Assembly: GCA_001512915.1 (NCBI GenBank)
Contig: LFTC01000030.1
Coordinates: forward strand, 13,084-46,954
Reading direction: 5' to 3'
DNA: 33,871 nucleotides
From: Clostridiales bacterium DTU083
GTDB taxonomy: Bacteria > Bacillota > Clostridia > Caldicoprobacterales > DTU083
A program made the translations under genes and the position numbers. This document shows, piece after piece, positions 8,530 to 17,327 of the stretch (position 1 is the stretch's first letter; each line of letters opens with the position of its first letter). The notes under the pieces are model-generated. The model was not told the DNA's origin, did not search any database, and worked only from the letters and a program-made list of their open reading frames with translations.

Positions 8530-9762
8530 TTATCTTTTAATCAGCAAAACCGACAGATCATTAACATTGGTCCCGGTAGGCCCTGTTATAATGAGGCCGT
8601 CGCAGGCTTTAAGGGCATTATATGCATCGTTGTTTTCCAGTACTTCAAATATGGATATGCCTTTTTCAGCCAGAATTTGCGCTGTACTGGCATCCACATA
8701 GCCTCCTGCCGCATCCGTCGGACCGTCTGTGCCGTCTGAGCCAAATGAAAAGACTGCGACATTATTTAATCCCGAAATGCCCTCAGCTGCTGAAAGGGCC
8801 AGCTCCTGGTTCCGTCCGCCCTTGCCTGTGCCTTTGACATGCACTACGGTTTCTCCTCCGGCTATAAAGGCAAGGGATTTTTCTGTGTTATTATGATATT
8901 GCGCAATTGATGCCAGAAAGCTTCCTGCTTCCCGTGCCTGGCAATTCAGGCTGGCAGTCAGTACAATAGGTTCATAGCCCAGCTCCCGGCATGTTTTCTC
9001 AGCAGCGGCACATAGCTGTGTTACACTTCCTGTGATCATTGTCTTTACATTGGTAATCTTGTCAGGTGTTTCGATTTTAAGCATTTCTTCTGTTTCTTTG
9101 GATATGGAAATACCGTATTTTCTTACTATTTCCAAGGCTTGTTCACTGGTTGAAGTGTCCGGATAGGCAGGTCCGGAGGCAATCATATCCAACGGGTCGC
9201 CTATAATGTCTGATAACACAACGGAGAATACTTGGGCAGGTTCACACAGCTTTGCAAATTTACCGCCCTTTACTGCCGATAACCGTTTGCGGATAGTATT
9301 GGTTTCTACAATATCCGCACCGGAAGCCAACAATTGTTTGGTTATATCCTCCAGCGTTTCCTTGGGCACCAGGGGTTTTTCAAATAAAGCGGAACCGCCG
9401 CCGGATATCAGAAACAATACAATATCTTCTGGTGAAAGGTTTGAAACAAGCTGTATGGCTTTCTCAGTAGCAGCAAAGGAATTTTCATCCGGTATAGGAT
9501 GGCCTGCTTCATAGATGCGGATATTGGGCAAATCTCCCTGGGAGTGGTCATACTTTGTTATTACAATGCCGTCATCGATCCTGCTGCCCAGAACATCGCT
9601 TGCAGCCTTCGCCATAGACCATCCGGCTTTTCCAATGGACACCAGAAGCAGCCTGCCTTTTGGCATTTCCAGTTCCTGCAGGGCCTTTTTAACTGCAGTA
9701 TCAGGCAGGGCAGAATTTATGGCAGCGTCAATTATTTTATAAGCATCTTTTTTTAAACTCAA
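8530..9762 (-). CDS. Glycerate kinase, MOFRL family (probable glycerate 2-kinase)
   Basis: A 410-residue cytoplasmic enzyme phosphorylating D-glycerate with ATP. It shows the N-terminal DUF4147-type domain with GKAGWSMAKA (44-53), HPIPDE (88-93) and ISGGGSAL (119-126), followed by SDIIGDPLDMIASGP (184-198), and a C-terminal MOFRL domain with AGGETVVHVKGTGKGGRNQE and GSDGTDGPTDAAGG. The start is a TTG at 9762, supported by an AGGAAGGTGG-type site about 7 bases before it; the first in-frame ATG would remove 32 conserved residues. It lies 115 bases after a GntP permease gene on the same strand, with a hairpin between them, which suggests the two serve uptake and phosphorylation of glycerate or a related sugar acid. 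Confidence 0.88.
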   Translation of the reverse strand: MSLKKDAYKIIDAAINSALPDTAVKKALQELEMPKGRLLLVSIGKAGWSMAKAASDVLGSRIDDGIVITKYDHSQGDLPNIRIYEAGHPIPDENSFAATEKAIQLVSNLSPEDIVLFLISGGGSALFEKPLVPKETLEDITKQLLASGADIVETNTIRKRLSAVKGGKFAKLCEPAQVFSVVLSDIIGDPLDMIASGPAYPDTSTSEQALEIVRKYGISISKETEEMLKIETPDKITNVKTMITGSVTQLCAAAEKTCRELGYEPIVLTASLNCQAREAGSFLASIAQYHNNTEKSLAFIAGGETVVHVKGTGKGGRNQELALSAAEGISGLNNVAVFSFGSDGTDGPTDAAGGYVDASTAQILAEKGISIFEVLENNDAYNALKACDGLIITGPTGTNVNDLSVLLIKR

Positions 9763-9808
9763 AGAAATCCCACCTTCCTGTGTGCATTACATTCCATAAT
9801 TTTTGCAA

Positions 9809-9836
9809 AAGCGCCAAAGCATATGCCTTGGCGCTT
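9809..9836 (-). terminator. Intercistronic hairpin between the permease and kinase genes
   Basis: A 9-bp perfect inverted repeat (arms 9809-9817 and 9828-9836) around a 10-base loop. Read on the minus strand it is followed by TTTTGC, like a weak terminator or an mRNA-stabilising stem. It may lower kinase expression relative to the permease. Confidence 0.55.
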
Positions 9837-9877
9837 ATATTATACTAGATGCTAGCTTACATTGCTGTTTATAAATA

Positions 9878-11260
9878 TCATCCGCCGAATAATTTGATAA
9901 ACAGGTAGATGATATAAACGTTAATTATAGATGCTATGCCTGCAACGAGAGTTCCCACTGTCTGCGTCTTATATCCATCTTCTACTCTCAGATCCCCAAA
10001 GTTTGTTACTACCCAGAAATAGCTGTCATTGGCATGGGAAACGGTCATGGCACCTGCACCGATTGCAATTACCGTCAATGCGGCTGATACTGGAGTATCC
10101 AAGCCTAATGTAGGCAGCAAAGGTGCTATAATTCCTGCGGTGGTGGTCAGAGCAACTGTTGAAGAACCCTGGGCAGTTTTCAGGATAGCGGACAACAGGA
10201 AGGGGAACAAAAGTCCGATCGCCTGAAGGGCTTGTGCGTTTTCTTTGATGTAATCCACCATGGTGGTATTTGCTATTACATTTCCGAGAACGCCGCCTGC
10301 TGCAGTAATGAACAATATGGGTCCTGCTATTTTTAGGGTTTCTTCGGTCAGTTCATAGAAGTTTTTACTGCGTTTTTGTGATACCAGTAAGTAAATTGCT
10401 ATTATAACTCCAACAGCTATGGCTATTATTGGAGTTCCCAGGAAGGTGATTACAGGTACGGATAGTTTAGCCATATTAAAGGCAGAAGACAGGCTCATGA
10501 GAATAATCGGAACAACTATGGGAGCAAATGACAGCCATGCGTTAGGCAGTTCACCATAGCTGGCAACCAGCTCTTCGTATGACTGTGTAATCTCTTCTTT
10601 TGTTTCACCCATTTCTTCTTTGGATTTTACTCTTTTGCCGACATTAATTGCAAAGAAGTAGCTGGCAATCAAAGGCAGAATAGATGCAAGTGCACCCATA
10701 ATAATGACCATCAACAGGTTGGCTTCTTGGTTCAGACCTGTTTCGAACAGGGTGTTAGCCGCAGCAATGGGACCTGGTGTTGGTGGAATAAAGCAGTGCG
10801 AAATGTAGAGCCCCAGGGATAGTGCTGCAGCACTTGCTACTGCAGATCTGCCTGTACGTTTTGCCAATGCCTTTCTGATGGGGTTGAGAATTACGAAACC
10901 ACTGTCGCAGAACACTGGAATGGATACTATCCAGCCCATGATCAGCATTGCCAGTTCAGGCCTTTTTTTGCCTACCGCACGTACCACAACGTCTGCCATT
11001 TTTAATGCAGCGCCCGTTTTTTCTAGTAATGTACCGATGAGTGCACCAAAAATAATGACGATTCCTATGCTCTTAAAGGTATTGCTGAATCCGGTTCCGA
11101 TAACATCTGGGATATCTGTCAGCGGAATTCCTGCAACCAGGGCAAAGAGCAGAGCAATCGCCATAATGGATAGGAATGCATGAATTCTTAGTTTGGAAAT
11201 AGCAAGAATCATAAGTACGATTGCGATAACAAAGGCGATAATAAGAGGAATACCAGACAT
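9878..11260 (-). CDS. GntP family sugar-acid permease (gluconate/glycerate type)
   Basis: A 460-residue membrane protein with about 12-14 hydrophobic segments. The GntP hallmark VFCDSGFVILNPIRKALAKRTGRS-like stretch is at about 116-139 (only part quoted), followed by ISHCFIPPTPGPIAAAN. These transporters import gluconate, glycerate, D-serine or similar hydroxy acids with protons. An AAGGAGGT site 7 bases before the ATG makes the start firm. Downstream on the same strand is a glycerate kinase gene, so glycerate is the likeliest substrate (inference from context). Upstream lie a good promoter and an 11-bp inverted repeat that may be an operator. Confidence 0.9.
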   Translation of the reverse strand: MSGIPLIIAFVIAIVLMILAISKLRIHAFLSIMAIALLFALVAGIPLTDIPDVIGTGFSNTFKSIGIVIIFGALIGTLLEKTGAALKMADVVVRAVGKKRPELAMLIMGWIVSIPVFCDSGFVILNPIRKALAKRTGRSAVASAAALSLGLYISHCFIPPTPGPIAAANTLFETGLNQEANLLMVIIMGALASILPLIASYFFAINVGKRVKSKEEMGETKEEITQSYEELVASYGELPNAWLSFAPIVVPIILMSLSSAFNMAKLSVPVITFLGTPIIAIAVGVIIAIYLLVSQKRSKNFYELTEETLKIAGPILFITAAGGVLGNVIANTTMVDYIKENAQALQAIGLLFPFLLSAILKTAQGSSTVALTTTAGIIAPLLPTLGLDTPVSAALTVIAIGAGAMTVSHANDSYFWVVTNFGDLRVEDGYKTQTVGTLVAGIASIINVYIIYLFIKLFGG

Positions 11261-11295
11261 GAATAATACCTCCTTATGAATTGAAGTATGAAAAT

Positions 11296-11325
11296 TGATA
11301 ATTCATTAACAAATATGAATTATCA
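11296..11325 (-). promoter_or_regulatory. Perfect 11-bp inverted repeat, candidate operator
   Basis: Arms TGATAATTCAT (11296-11306) and ATGAATTATCA (11315-11325) match perfectly around 8 bases. The repeat lies between the -10 box and the ribosome binding site of the GntP gene, so a repressor bound there would block transcription; it could also form an RNA hairpin. No regulator gene is adjacent. Confidence 0.5.
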
Positions 11326-11340
11326 GAATACTATACTTTA

Positions 11341-11369
11341 AATATACATTATTATATTTGCAAAGTCAA
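11341..11369 (-). promoter_or_regulatory. Promoter of the GntP/glycerate kinase genes
   Basis: On the minus strand TTGACT (11369-11364), a 17-base spacer and TATATT (11346-11341), about 80 bases before the permease start. Confidence 0.65.
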
Positions 11370-11370
11370 T

Positions 11371-11400
11371 TAAAATAAAACCTTCCCTGTTCCGGGAAGG
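11371..11400 (-). terminator. Terminator of the second permease gene
   Basis: A 7-bp GC-rich stem (arms 11381-11387 and 11394-11400, 6-base loop) followed on the minus strand by TTTTATTTT. It separates the upstream permease gene from the GntP operon. Confidence 0.8.
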
Positions 11401-11430
11401 CTTTTATCCAAGCTTCAGTGTCAGATTTTT

Positions 11431-12843
11431 TCAAATGAAAAATATTGCTGCTATGGTAGTAACCGCCAGGCCGATAATCACGGGTTTCATATTTCGCCTG
11501 ACCAGGTCAAACGGGCTGACTCCGCATATGGCAGCTGCAGGAATAACTGCCCATGGAACGATTGTTCCTCCACCCACCCATATGGCTGCAATCTGGCCAA
11601 GGGCAGTCAATGTAGCTATACCTCCGCCCAGGGCTGTAGAAAACAACCTGGCAACAGAACCGGCCAAGGTTATGCCGGAGAATCCGGAACCGTCCAATCC
11701 GGTAATTGCGCCTACAATTGTGGAAGTAACGGCGCTTATGGCGTTGTTTAAGGGAACAGTATTTGCCAGTGCAATCCCCAAATCATTTACCAATCCGTTG
11801 GAAGACTCAGGCAATATTTCTCCGAACAGATTAATAATTGCCATATCTCCCAGGTAAAAGAAAGCGGCAATAGGAATTACAGGCCCGAATACTTCAAAAC
11901 CGAATTTTAACCCTTCAATTAAATTAGATGTAATCTTTTCAAGCCCTTTGCCTTTGTAAGCAGCCATGGATAGTAATACGAGGATTATAAGGGATGTGCC
12001 GCCAATAAGAGCGGTGGCGTCTCCCCCTTGCAGTTTGAGCACCGACATTATTACCAGATCTGCTGTAAAGAGCACAGGTATTAAGACTGCAAAAAATACC
12101 TTGGCTTTCTTTGGAAGATCAATGTGATCCGTATTCTTGCTCCCTATCTGTGCATCCTTTGTTCCAGGCAATTCGAATCTTGATTCCGTTGAAATAGTGC
12201 CTTTCTTCATATCATTCCGCAGGAATAAAAAGGCAGCAATAGTAGTTACCACGCCCATAATAATAACCAATGGTATGCTGGCCGAAATCACATCACTTAC
12301 CGGTATGCCGGCACCATCAGCAGTCAGTTTAGGCGCTCCCTGGATGATAAAGTCACCTGAAAGAGCTATTCCATGGCCGAACAAATTCATTGCCATTGCT
12401 ACTCCGATAGCGGGCATCTTAACCCTGAGTGCAGCTGGAAGAAGTACTGCTCCTATCAGGGCAACTGCAGGAGAAGGCCAAAAGAACCAGGATATTATCA
12501 TCATCAGAATGCCTATTACCCAATAGGACATTGATGGGGTTCGGATTAGTTTTGTAAAGGGATAAACCATAAACTCATTGACGCCGGTCTTTAGCATGAC
12601 CTTGCTCATTCCGGTAATTACTGAGATGATCAATATGGTTCCCATAAGCTCTGTTATTGCCAGGATAAAGCTGTTGAATATCCCCATTACAGAAGCATAC
12701 AGCGATCCGGTGGCTATTAACCCGATTGCAAATACTCCCGCTATGGAAACCAGGCTGGTATCTCTTTTCATTATCATATTGATGATGATCAGCAATATTA
12801 GTGTCAAATATACCCAATGCAGGGCTGTTAATTCTATGTTCAA
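11431..12843 (-). CDS. Ion-transporter-superfamily permease, probably for an organic acid
   Basis: A 470-residue membrane protein with about 12 hydrophobic segments in two halves, joined by a polar cytoplasmic loop near residues 205-245 (NDMKKG, SRFELPGTKD). Features such as FFWPSPAVALIGAVLLPAAL (first half) and ANTVPLNNAISAV and WVGGGTIVPWAVIPAAAICGV (second half) recall the CitMHS/GntP/DASS-like carriers, but I cannot name the family with certainty. The start is a TTG at 12843 preceded by AAGGAGGGAG; no in-frame ATG is close. It has its own terminator before the GntP operon. Its position beside another hydroxy-acid carrier hints at a carboxylate substrate (inference). Confidence 0.65.
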   Translation of the reverse strand: MNIELTALHWVYLTLILLIIINMIMKRDTSLVSIAGVFAIGLIATGSLYASVMGIFNSFILAITELMGTILIISVITGMSKVMLKTGVNEFMVYPFTKLIRTPSMSYWVIGILMMIISWFFWPSPAVALIGAVLLPAALRVKMPAIGVAMAMNLFGHGIALSGDFIIQGAPKLTADGAGIPVSDVISASIPLVIIMGVVTTIAAFLFLRNDMKKGTISTESRFELPGTKDAQIGSKNTDHIDLPKKAKVFFAVLIPVLFTADLVIMSVLKLQGGDATALIGGTSLIILVLLSMAAYKGKGLEKITSNLIEGLKFGFEVFGPVIPIAAFFYLGDMAIINLFGEILPESSNGLVNDLGIALANTVPLNNAISAVTSTIVGAITGLDGSGFSGITLAGSVARLFSTALGGGIATLTALGQIAAIWVGGGTIVPWAVIPAAAICGVSPFDLVRRNMKPVIIGLAVTTIAAIFFI

Positions 12844-12950
12844 TTAAAGCTCCCTCCTTTCCAAAAATCCGCAATTCAGCGGCGCTATAGTATTACAGTA
12901 TGCAGGAGGAGTTGGGATGGTACGAAAAAAACAGATATGAGAAAATCAAG

Positions 12951-12979
12951 TTGACAATGCAGATTGAATTGGCTATAAT
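12951..12979 (+). promoter_or_regulatory. Consensus promoter of tRNA-Leu
   Basis: TTGACA (12951-12956), a 17-base spacer and TATAAT (12974-12979): a perfect sigma-A consensus, 14 bases before the tRNA. Confidence 0.9.
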
Positions 12980-12993
12980 AAGTTTGTCGATTG

Positions 12994-13080
12994 GCGGGAA
13001 TGGCGGAATTGGCAGACGCGCTAGATTCAGGTTCTAGTGGTCGCAAGACTGTGCAGGTTCAAATCCTGTTTCCCGCACCA
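12994..13080 (+). tRNA. tRNA-Leu, anticodon CAG
   Basis: 87 bases with CCA encoded. The acceptor arms (12994-13000 and 13070-13076) pair perfectly, with discriminator A at 13077. The anticodon stem CTAGA/TCTAG encloses TTCAGGT, giving anticodon CAG. The long variable arm (TGGTCGCAAGACT region) and GGTTCAAATCC T-arm are typical of class II leucine tRNAs. Confidence 0.95.
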
Positions 13081-13085
13081 CAACA

Positions 13086-13129
13086 GTGTTCCTTCAGCTT
13101 CAGCTTGCTGCAGGGACACTTATTTTTTT
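13086..13129 (+). terminator. Terminator of tRNA-Leu
   Basis: A long imperfect stem (outer arms GTGTTCC and GGGACAC, inner CAGC and GCTG) followed by TTATTTTTTT, directly after the tRNA. Confidence 0.75.
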
Positions 13130-13214
13130 GTCAAAACAGTATATGCTGTATAATATTTAGTGTATAATTTGTTTGTACGATTAATAACTGTATACATAAA
13201 TGGAGGAAGTATCA

Positions 13215-14963
13215 TTGAGGAAAACAAAGATTATCTGCACATTAGGTCCGGCAGTTGATGATCCGAAGATTCTGGAAGAATTGATGAAAAAGGGCATGGA
13301 CGTTGCCCGTATGAATTTTTCTCACGGTGATCGCGAAGAACACAAGAAACGGCTGGAAAATTTCAAGAATATAAGAGACAGATTGGGTTTGCCTATTCCT
13401 TTGCTGCTGGATACCAAAGGCCCGGAAATCAGAATCGGACGTTTTAAATCCTGCGAGGTGACATTGAAGGAAGGCTGCTCCTTTACGTTATTTCACGATG
13501 ATGTTATAGGGGATGAAAGCGGGGTTTCTGTTTCTTATAAGGATCTGTACAAGGATGTCAGCACAGGCACCCGGATTCTGATCAATGACGGCTTGATTGA
13601 ACTTAGAGTTGAGCGGATAAAGGATAAAAACATACACTGCACTGTTTTAAACGGCGGAGTAATAGGGGACAGAAAAGGCATTAATGTGCCGGATGTGGAG
13701 ATAAATCTGCCTTCTCTTACTGAAAAGGACATTGAAGATATTAAGTTCGGCATAGAAAATGAGTTCGATATTATTGCTGCGTCCTTTATCCGAAAAGCCC
13801 AGGACGTGCTGGAAATAAAAAAGGTGCTGGAAAAAAACGGCGGCCAGGACATAATGGTAATCGCCAAGATTGAGAATCGTCAGGGCGTTGATAATATAGA
13901 TGAAATATTAAAGGTTTCCGACGGAATTATGGTAGCCAGGGGTGATCTTGGTGTAGAAATTCCGGCAGATGAAGTTCCCATTGTTCAGAAGATGCTGATA
14001 GATAAGTGCTACCGAAATGGGAAACCCGTTATCACAGCCACACAGATGCTGGATTCCATGATTCGCAATCCCCGGCCCACCAGAGCGGAGGCCAGCGATG
14101 TTGCCAATGCCATTTACGATGGGACCAGCGTTATAATGCTGTCCGGTGAAACAGCAGCTGGAAAATATCCGCTGGAGAGCATGGAAACAATGTCAAGAAT
14201 TGCCTTGACAGCGGAAAAGTCTATTGATTATTGGAAAGAGTTTAAGGCAATGAGGTACAATGTAGACGTGAGCGTTACCAATGCTATCAGTCATGCAACC
14301 TGTACCACTGCTATGGATTTGAATGCATCTGCTATTGTAACGGTAACTCAATCAGGGCGTACCGCCAGAATGATATCCAGATTCCGTCCAAACTGTCCTA
14401 TAATTGCTGCTACACCATCACCCAGGGTACAGCGTCAGCTTAATATGTCATGGGGTGTAATTCCCTACCTGGTTAAAGTGGCAGAATCTACGGATGAAAT
14501 ATTTGATATGGGCATTGAAAAAGCTTTGGAATCCGGTATTGCCAGGCATGGCGATATTGTCGTAATTACTGCGGGAGTGCCCATAGGAGTCAGCGGCACA
14601 ACCAATATATTGAAAGTGGCTACGGTTGGAAAGGTTCTGGTCAGAGGCTCTGGAACCGGTACAGGAGCTTATACCGGCGAGATCTGTGTTGTCAGAACTC
14701 CTAAAGAAGCGGAGGAAATATTTGAAGACGGCAATATATTGGTAGCCCCTTATACATCCAACGAAATGCTTCCGGTAATGAAAAGAGCATCAGCAATCAT
14801 AGTTGAGGAAAGCGGGACCAACAACCATGCCGCCACTGTAGGGATGGCATTGGATATTCCTGTTATAACCGGTGCGGAAAATGCTACACAAATATTAAAG
14901 AGGGGCTCAGTTGTTACCGTAGATTCCGACAGGGGTATAGTGTACTATGGTTCCCTCAGCTGA
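13215..14963 (+). CDS. pyk: Pyruvate kinase with extra C-terminal PEP-utiliser-like domain
   Basis: Makes pyruvate and ATP from PEP and ADP in glycolysis. The 582 residues match the long Bacillus-type enzyme. Seen in order: NFSHG (34-38), LDTKGPEIR (65-73), the catalytic-lysine segment AKIENRQG (217-224), MVARGDLGVE (239-248), TATQMLDSM with RAEASDVANAIYDG (274-303), and the allosteric C domain (about 350-475). A last domain (about 493-582) with SGTNNHAAT resembles the phospho-histidine domain of PEP synthase, as in Geobacillus pyruvate kinase. The TTG at 13215 gives the usual start MRKTKIICTLGP and has GGAGG (13202-13206) at 8 bases; the ATG at 13200 overlaps that site. Confidence 0.95.
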   Translation: MRKTKIICTLGPAVDDPKILEELMKKGMDVARMNFSHGDREEHKKRLENFKNIRDRLGLPIPLLLDTKGPEIRIGRFKSCEVTLKEGCSFTLFHDDVIGDESGVSVSYKDLYKDVSTGTRILINDGLIELRVERIKDKNIHCTVLNGGVIGDRKGINVPDVEINLPSLTEKDIEDIKFGIENEFDIIAASFIRKAQDVLEIKKVLEKNGGQDIMVIAKIENRQGVDNIDEILKVSDGIMVARGDLGVEIPADEVPIVQKMLIDKCYRNGKPVITATQMLDSMIRNPRPTRAEASDVANAIYDGTSVIMLSGETAAGKYPLESMETMSRIALTAEKSIDYWKEFKAMRYNVDVSVTNAISHATCTTAMDLNASAIVTVTQSGRTARMISRFRPNCPIIAATPSPRVQRQLNMSWGVIPYLVKVAESTDEIFDMGIEKALESGIARHGDIVVITAGVPIGVSGTTNILKVATVGKVLVRGSGTGTGAYTGEICVVRTPKEAEEIFEDGNILVAPYTSNEMLPVMKRASAIIVEESGTNNHAATVGMALDIPVITGAENATQILKRGSVVTVDSDRGIVYYGSLS

Positions 14964-15084
14964 TATTCATTTATAAATTTTAACAATGCTGGATAAAGAT
15001 GTTCAGTATAAAGCATCACCTGCGTGATAATCTAATTTTGAAAGCATGCTGTGGCAGTTGCCAAGTTAACGAAAGGAGCAGGTG

Positions 15085-15789
15085 ATGCTGATGAAAAGAA
15101 TATTAACTGTGCTTACAGCACTATTATTTGCAATTATATTTTTTGTGCAGGTTCTTGCTTCAGAGGAGCTGAGCTCTGAGATAATCAGCCTCAGCTATAA
15201 GGGTTCTAATAAATATATGTCTTGGGATTTACAGATTCCCCAGGTGCAAGGGCTGGATAGCGCCAGAGTCGAAAGGAGTATAAACAGGCATTTATTGAAA
15301 ACAGTTAAACATCTTAAAAAGGAAGTGCTGGCTGAAGCTATAAAAGCTTACAGAGAGTCTAAAAAGGCAGAATATCCTTTCAGACCCTTCGAAGTCCATG
15401 TGGATTATAAGGTTCATGCTTTAAATCAGAAGCTGCTTAGTTTGACGATGGACCTATATAAATTTACCGGCGGAGCTCATGGTTTTACAGTTCGTAAGCC
15501 CTTTAATTATGACCTTAAGTCTGGGAAAGAGTTAGGATACAAAGATATATTTAAAGATTGTCCGAACTACAGTCAGGTTATTATACATCATATTACAGAC
15601 AAGATAATTAAGAATCCGGATGCTTATTTTGATGATGCTCTTGATAAAGTACGGCAGATGACAGATGAACAGCCGTTTTATATTACAGACAAAGGTATTG
15701 TAGTCATCTTCGGTTTGTATGAAATAGCGCCATATGCTTCGGGCATTCAGGAATTCTTTGTACCATTTTCCGCCTTCAAGTGTTCATAA
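15085..15789 (+). CDS. Secreted protein with DUF4163/DUF3298-type (RsiV-like) domain
   Basis: A 234-residue protein with a clear signal peptide (MKRI followed by a hydrophobic run to VLASEE), likely exported. The mature part recalls the DUF4163 plus DUF3298 extracellular module found in RsiV and related proteins: a helical ARVERSINRHL segment, then LYKFTGGAHGFT with the GGAHG hallmark, then FNYDLKSGKELGYKDIF. The protein ends with FYITDKGIVVIFGLYEIAPYASG, also typical. In RsiV this domain binds lysozyme, but here there is no membrane anchor beyond the signal peptide and no sigma factor gene next to it, so the role is unknown. AAAGGAG (15072-15078) favours the ATG at 15085; the ATG at 15091 is also possible. 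Confidence 0.8.
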   Translation: MLMKRILTVLTALLFAIIFFVQVLASEELSSEIISLSYKGSNKYMSWDLQIPQVQGLDSARVERSINRHLLKTVKHLKKEVLAEAIKAYRESKKAEYPFRPFEVHVDYKVHALNQKLLSLTMDLYKFTGGAHGFTVRKPFNYDLKSGKELGYKDIFKDCPNYSQVIIHHITDKIIKNPDAYFDDALDKVRQMTDEQPFYITDKGIVVIFGLYEIAPYASGIQEFFVPFSAFKCS

Positions 15790-15812
15790 TCTAACATACT
15801 GCGTATACTAAT

Positions 15813-15838
15813 AGCATCCTATTATTTGGATGCTTTTT
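15813..15838 (+). terminator. Terminator of the DUF3298-type gene
   Basis: A 7-bp stem (AGCATCC at 15813-15819 and GGATGCT at 15828-15834) followed by TTTT, 24 bases after the stop. Confidence 0.8.
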
Positions 15839-15894
15839 AGTTTTAAATTGTACTTGCCGCAGCTTGTATAAATATACATATTTTTAGAAATGTA

Positions 15895-15923
15895 TTGACA
15901 AATAGTTTTGGTCTGCGTATAAT
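15895..15923 (+). promoter_or_regulatory. Consensus promoter of the T-box operon
   Basis: TTGACA (15895-15900), a 17-base spacer and TATAAT (15918-15923): a perfect consensus driving the T-box leader. Confidence 0.9.
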
Positions 15924-15931
15924 ACTAGTCA

Positions 15932-16232
15932 ATATAGTACATTACAGTGATAAAGGATATTAAATGCGATGACCGGGAAGTAGTAGCGGAAGCTTGCATT
16001 CCTTACAGAGAGCCTTTGGTTGGTGAGATAAAGGCAGTGAATAGTTCCGTGAATTCATCCCGAGAGCTGCACACTGAACGGCATTTTGCCCAGTAGGCTG
16101 TGCCGGAATCCGGCCGTTAATTTCCGGAGGGGTAATTATTGTTACCCGCTGAGGTTGTTTTTATAAACAACGAAGACAAGGTGGTACCGCGAACCAAAAA
16201 TTCGCCCCTGTTATACAGGCGGCGATTTTTTA
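15932..16232 (+). ncRNA. T-box leader, apparent specifier UUC (Phe)
   Basis: A tRNA-sensing riboswitch controlling the ABC importer. Stem I can be followed: CGGGA (15974-15978) pairs TCCCG (16058-16062) and CGGAA (15987-15991) pairs TTCCG (16045-16049), leaving a specifier loop with AGTAGTAG on the 5' side and TGAATTCA (16050-16057) on the 3' side. After the usual GAA the codon is TTC (16054-16056), followed by A. The AG bulge (CAGAGAG, 16006-16012) and the GGTGAGA apical loop are present. The T-box proper, AAGGTGGTACCGCG, lies at about 16178-16191; its UGGU should pair with ACCA, meaning discriminator A. The terminator is the stem TCGCC-CCTG/CAGG-GGCGA with a T run (16202-16231). UUC is read by tRNA-Phe. 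Confidence 0.9.
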
Positions 16233-16286
16233 TACCTTATATTAATTTACTTAAATGCTTTATTATGATTTATGGAGGTAGGGAAA

Positions 16287-17297
16287 ATGAAAAGGTACTC
16301 TAAGATTCTTGCAATGGCATTAACTTTAGCTGTCATTATCCTGGCAGCAGGATGCGGCCCCAAAACCGAAACCGGGGCAAACGGCAGCCAAACAGATGCG
16401 GACAAAGTAACTATCGGCATAATCCAATATGCAGAGCATGTGGCGCTGGATGCAGCCAGGGAAGGTTTTATCGATTCACTTAAGGATCAAGGTTATGTCG
16501 AAGGTGAAAACGTAGTATATGACCTGCAAAATGCTCAGGGAGATCAATCCAATTTGTCAACCATCAGCGATCGCTTTATCAGCAACAAGGTTGATCTGGT
16601 TTTGGCAATTGCCACGCCTGCAGCACAGGCGATTGCAGGCAAGACTTCGGAAATTCCTATTTTAGGAACAGCAATTACGGATTACGTAGAAGCCCGTCTG
16701 GTGGATTCCAATGAAAAACCAGGCAAAAATGTAACCGGAACATCCGATATGAATCCAATAAAAGAGCAGATTGAACTTTTGGTTAAACTGGTTCCGGACG
16801 CCAAAACCATAGGGTTGATATATACAGGAAGCGAGCCTAATTCAGTTGTACAGGCAGAAATCGCTAAAGAGGCCATTGAGAATTTAGGGTTGAATCATAC
16901 AGAGGTAACCGTTACCAATACCAATGATGTACAGCAGGCAACACAGTCTTTGGTAGAACAATGTGACGCTATTTATATTCCTACGGACAACACCTTGGCT
17001 TCAGCCATGCCCACAGTTTACGGAGTTACTGCGGAAACAAAAACGCCTGTTGTATGCGGGGAGACCGGTATGGTCAAAAATGGCGGTTTAGCTACCCTTG
17101 GAATCAATTATTATGATCTGGGCTATCAGACAGGCCAGATGGCGGTTCCCATTCTTAAAGGAGAAGCCAAACCTGCTGATATGCCGATACAATTGCCTGC
17201 CGGATATGACTTTGCCATCAACGGCACTATAGCTGAGGAATTCGGCATTGAAATTCCTGAAGATTTACAGGAATACGTATTCGAAATGGAGCAATAA
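16287..17297 (+). CDS. ABC importer substrate-binding lipoprotein, TrpX-like
   Basis: A 336-residue lipoprotein: a signal peptide ends in LAAGC with the lipidated Cys at about 23, then a short acidic linker. The body fits the ABC_sub_bind family (PF04392), with VTIGIIQYAEHVALDAAREGF at the start (quoted in part), IATPAAQAIAG, KTIGLIYTGSEPNS and IYIPTDNTLASAM. Relatives in T-box-controlled TrpXYZ systems are predicted to bind tryptophan. Here the leader reads Phe, so an aromatic amino acid, probably phenylalanine, is likelier. The ATG at 16287 has GGAGGT (16274-16279) at 7 bases and gives a proper lipoprotein signal; the ATG at 16272 overlaps that site. First gene of the operon. Confidence 0.88.
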   Translation: MKRYSKILAMALTLAVIILAAGCGPKTETGANGSQTDADKVTIGIIQYAEHVALDAAREGFIDSLKDQGYVEGENVVYDLQNAQGDQSNLSTISDRFISNKVDLVLAIATPAAQAIAGKTSEIPILGTAITDYVEARLVDSNEKPGKNVTGTSDMNPIKEQIELLVKLVPDAKTIGLIYTGSEPNSVVQAEIAKEAIENLGLNHTEVTVTNTNDVQQATQSLVEQCDAIYIPTDNTLASAMPTVYGVTAETKTPVVCGETGMVKNGGLATLGINYYDLGYQTGQMAVPILKGEAKPADMPIQLPAGYDFAINGTIAEEFGIEIPEDLQEYVFEMEQ

Positions 17298-17327
17298 GTG
17301 TAAGATAAGGAGAATGGGTGAACCTTT

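Noticed and set aside
13200-13214. ATG at 13200 as the pyruvate kinase start
   Set aside because: It overlaps the GGAGG site; the TTG at 13215 is well spaced and gives the family's normal N-terminus.
15895-16232. A tryptophan-specific T-box, expected from the TrpXYZ-type genes
   Set aside because: No UGG stands in the specifier loop, and UGGU in the T-box does not match the G discriminator of tRNA-Trp.
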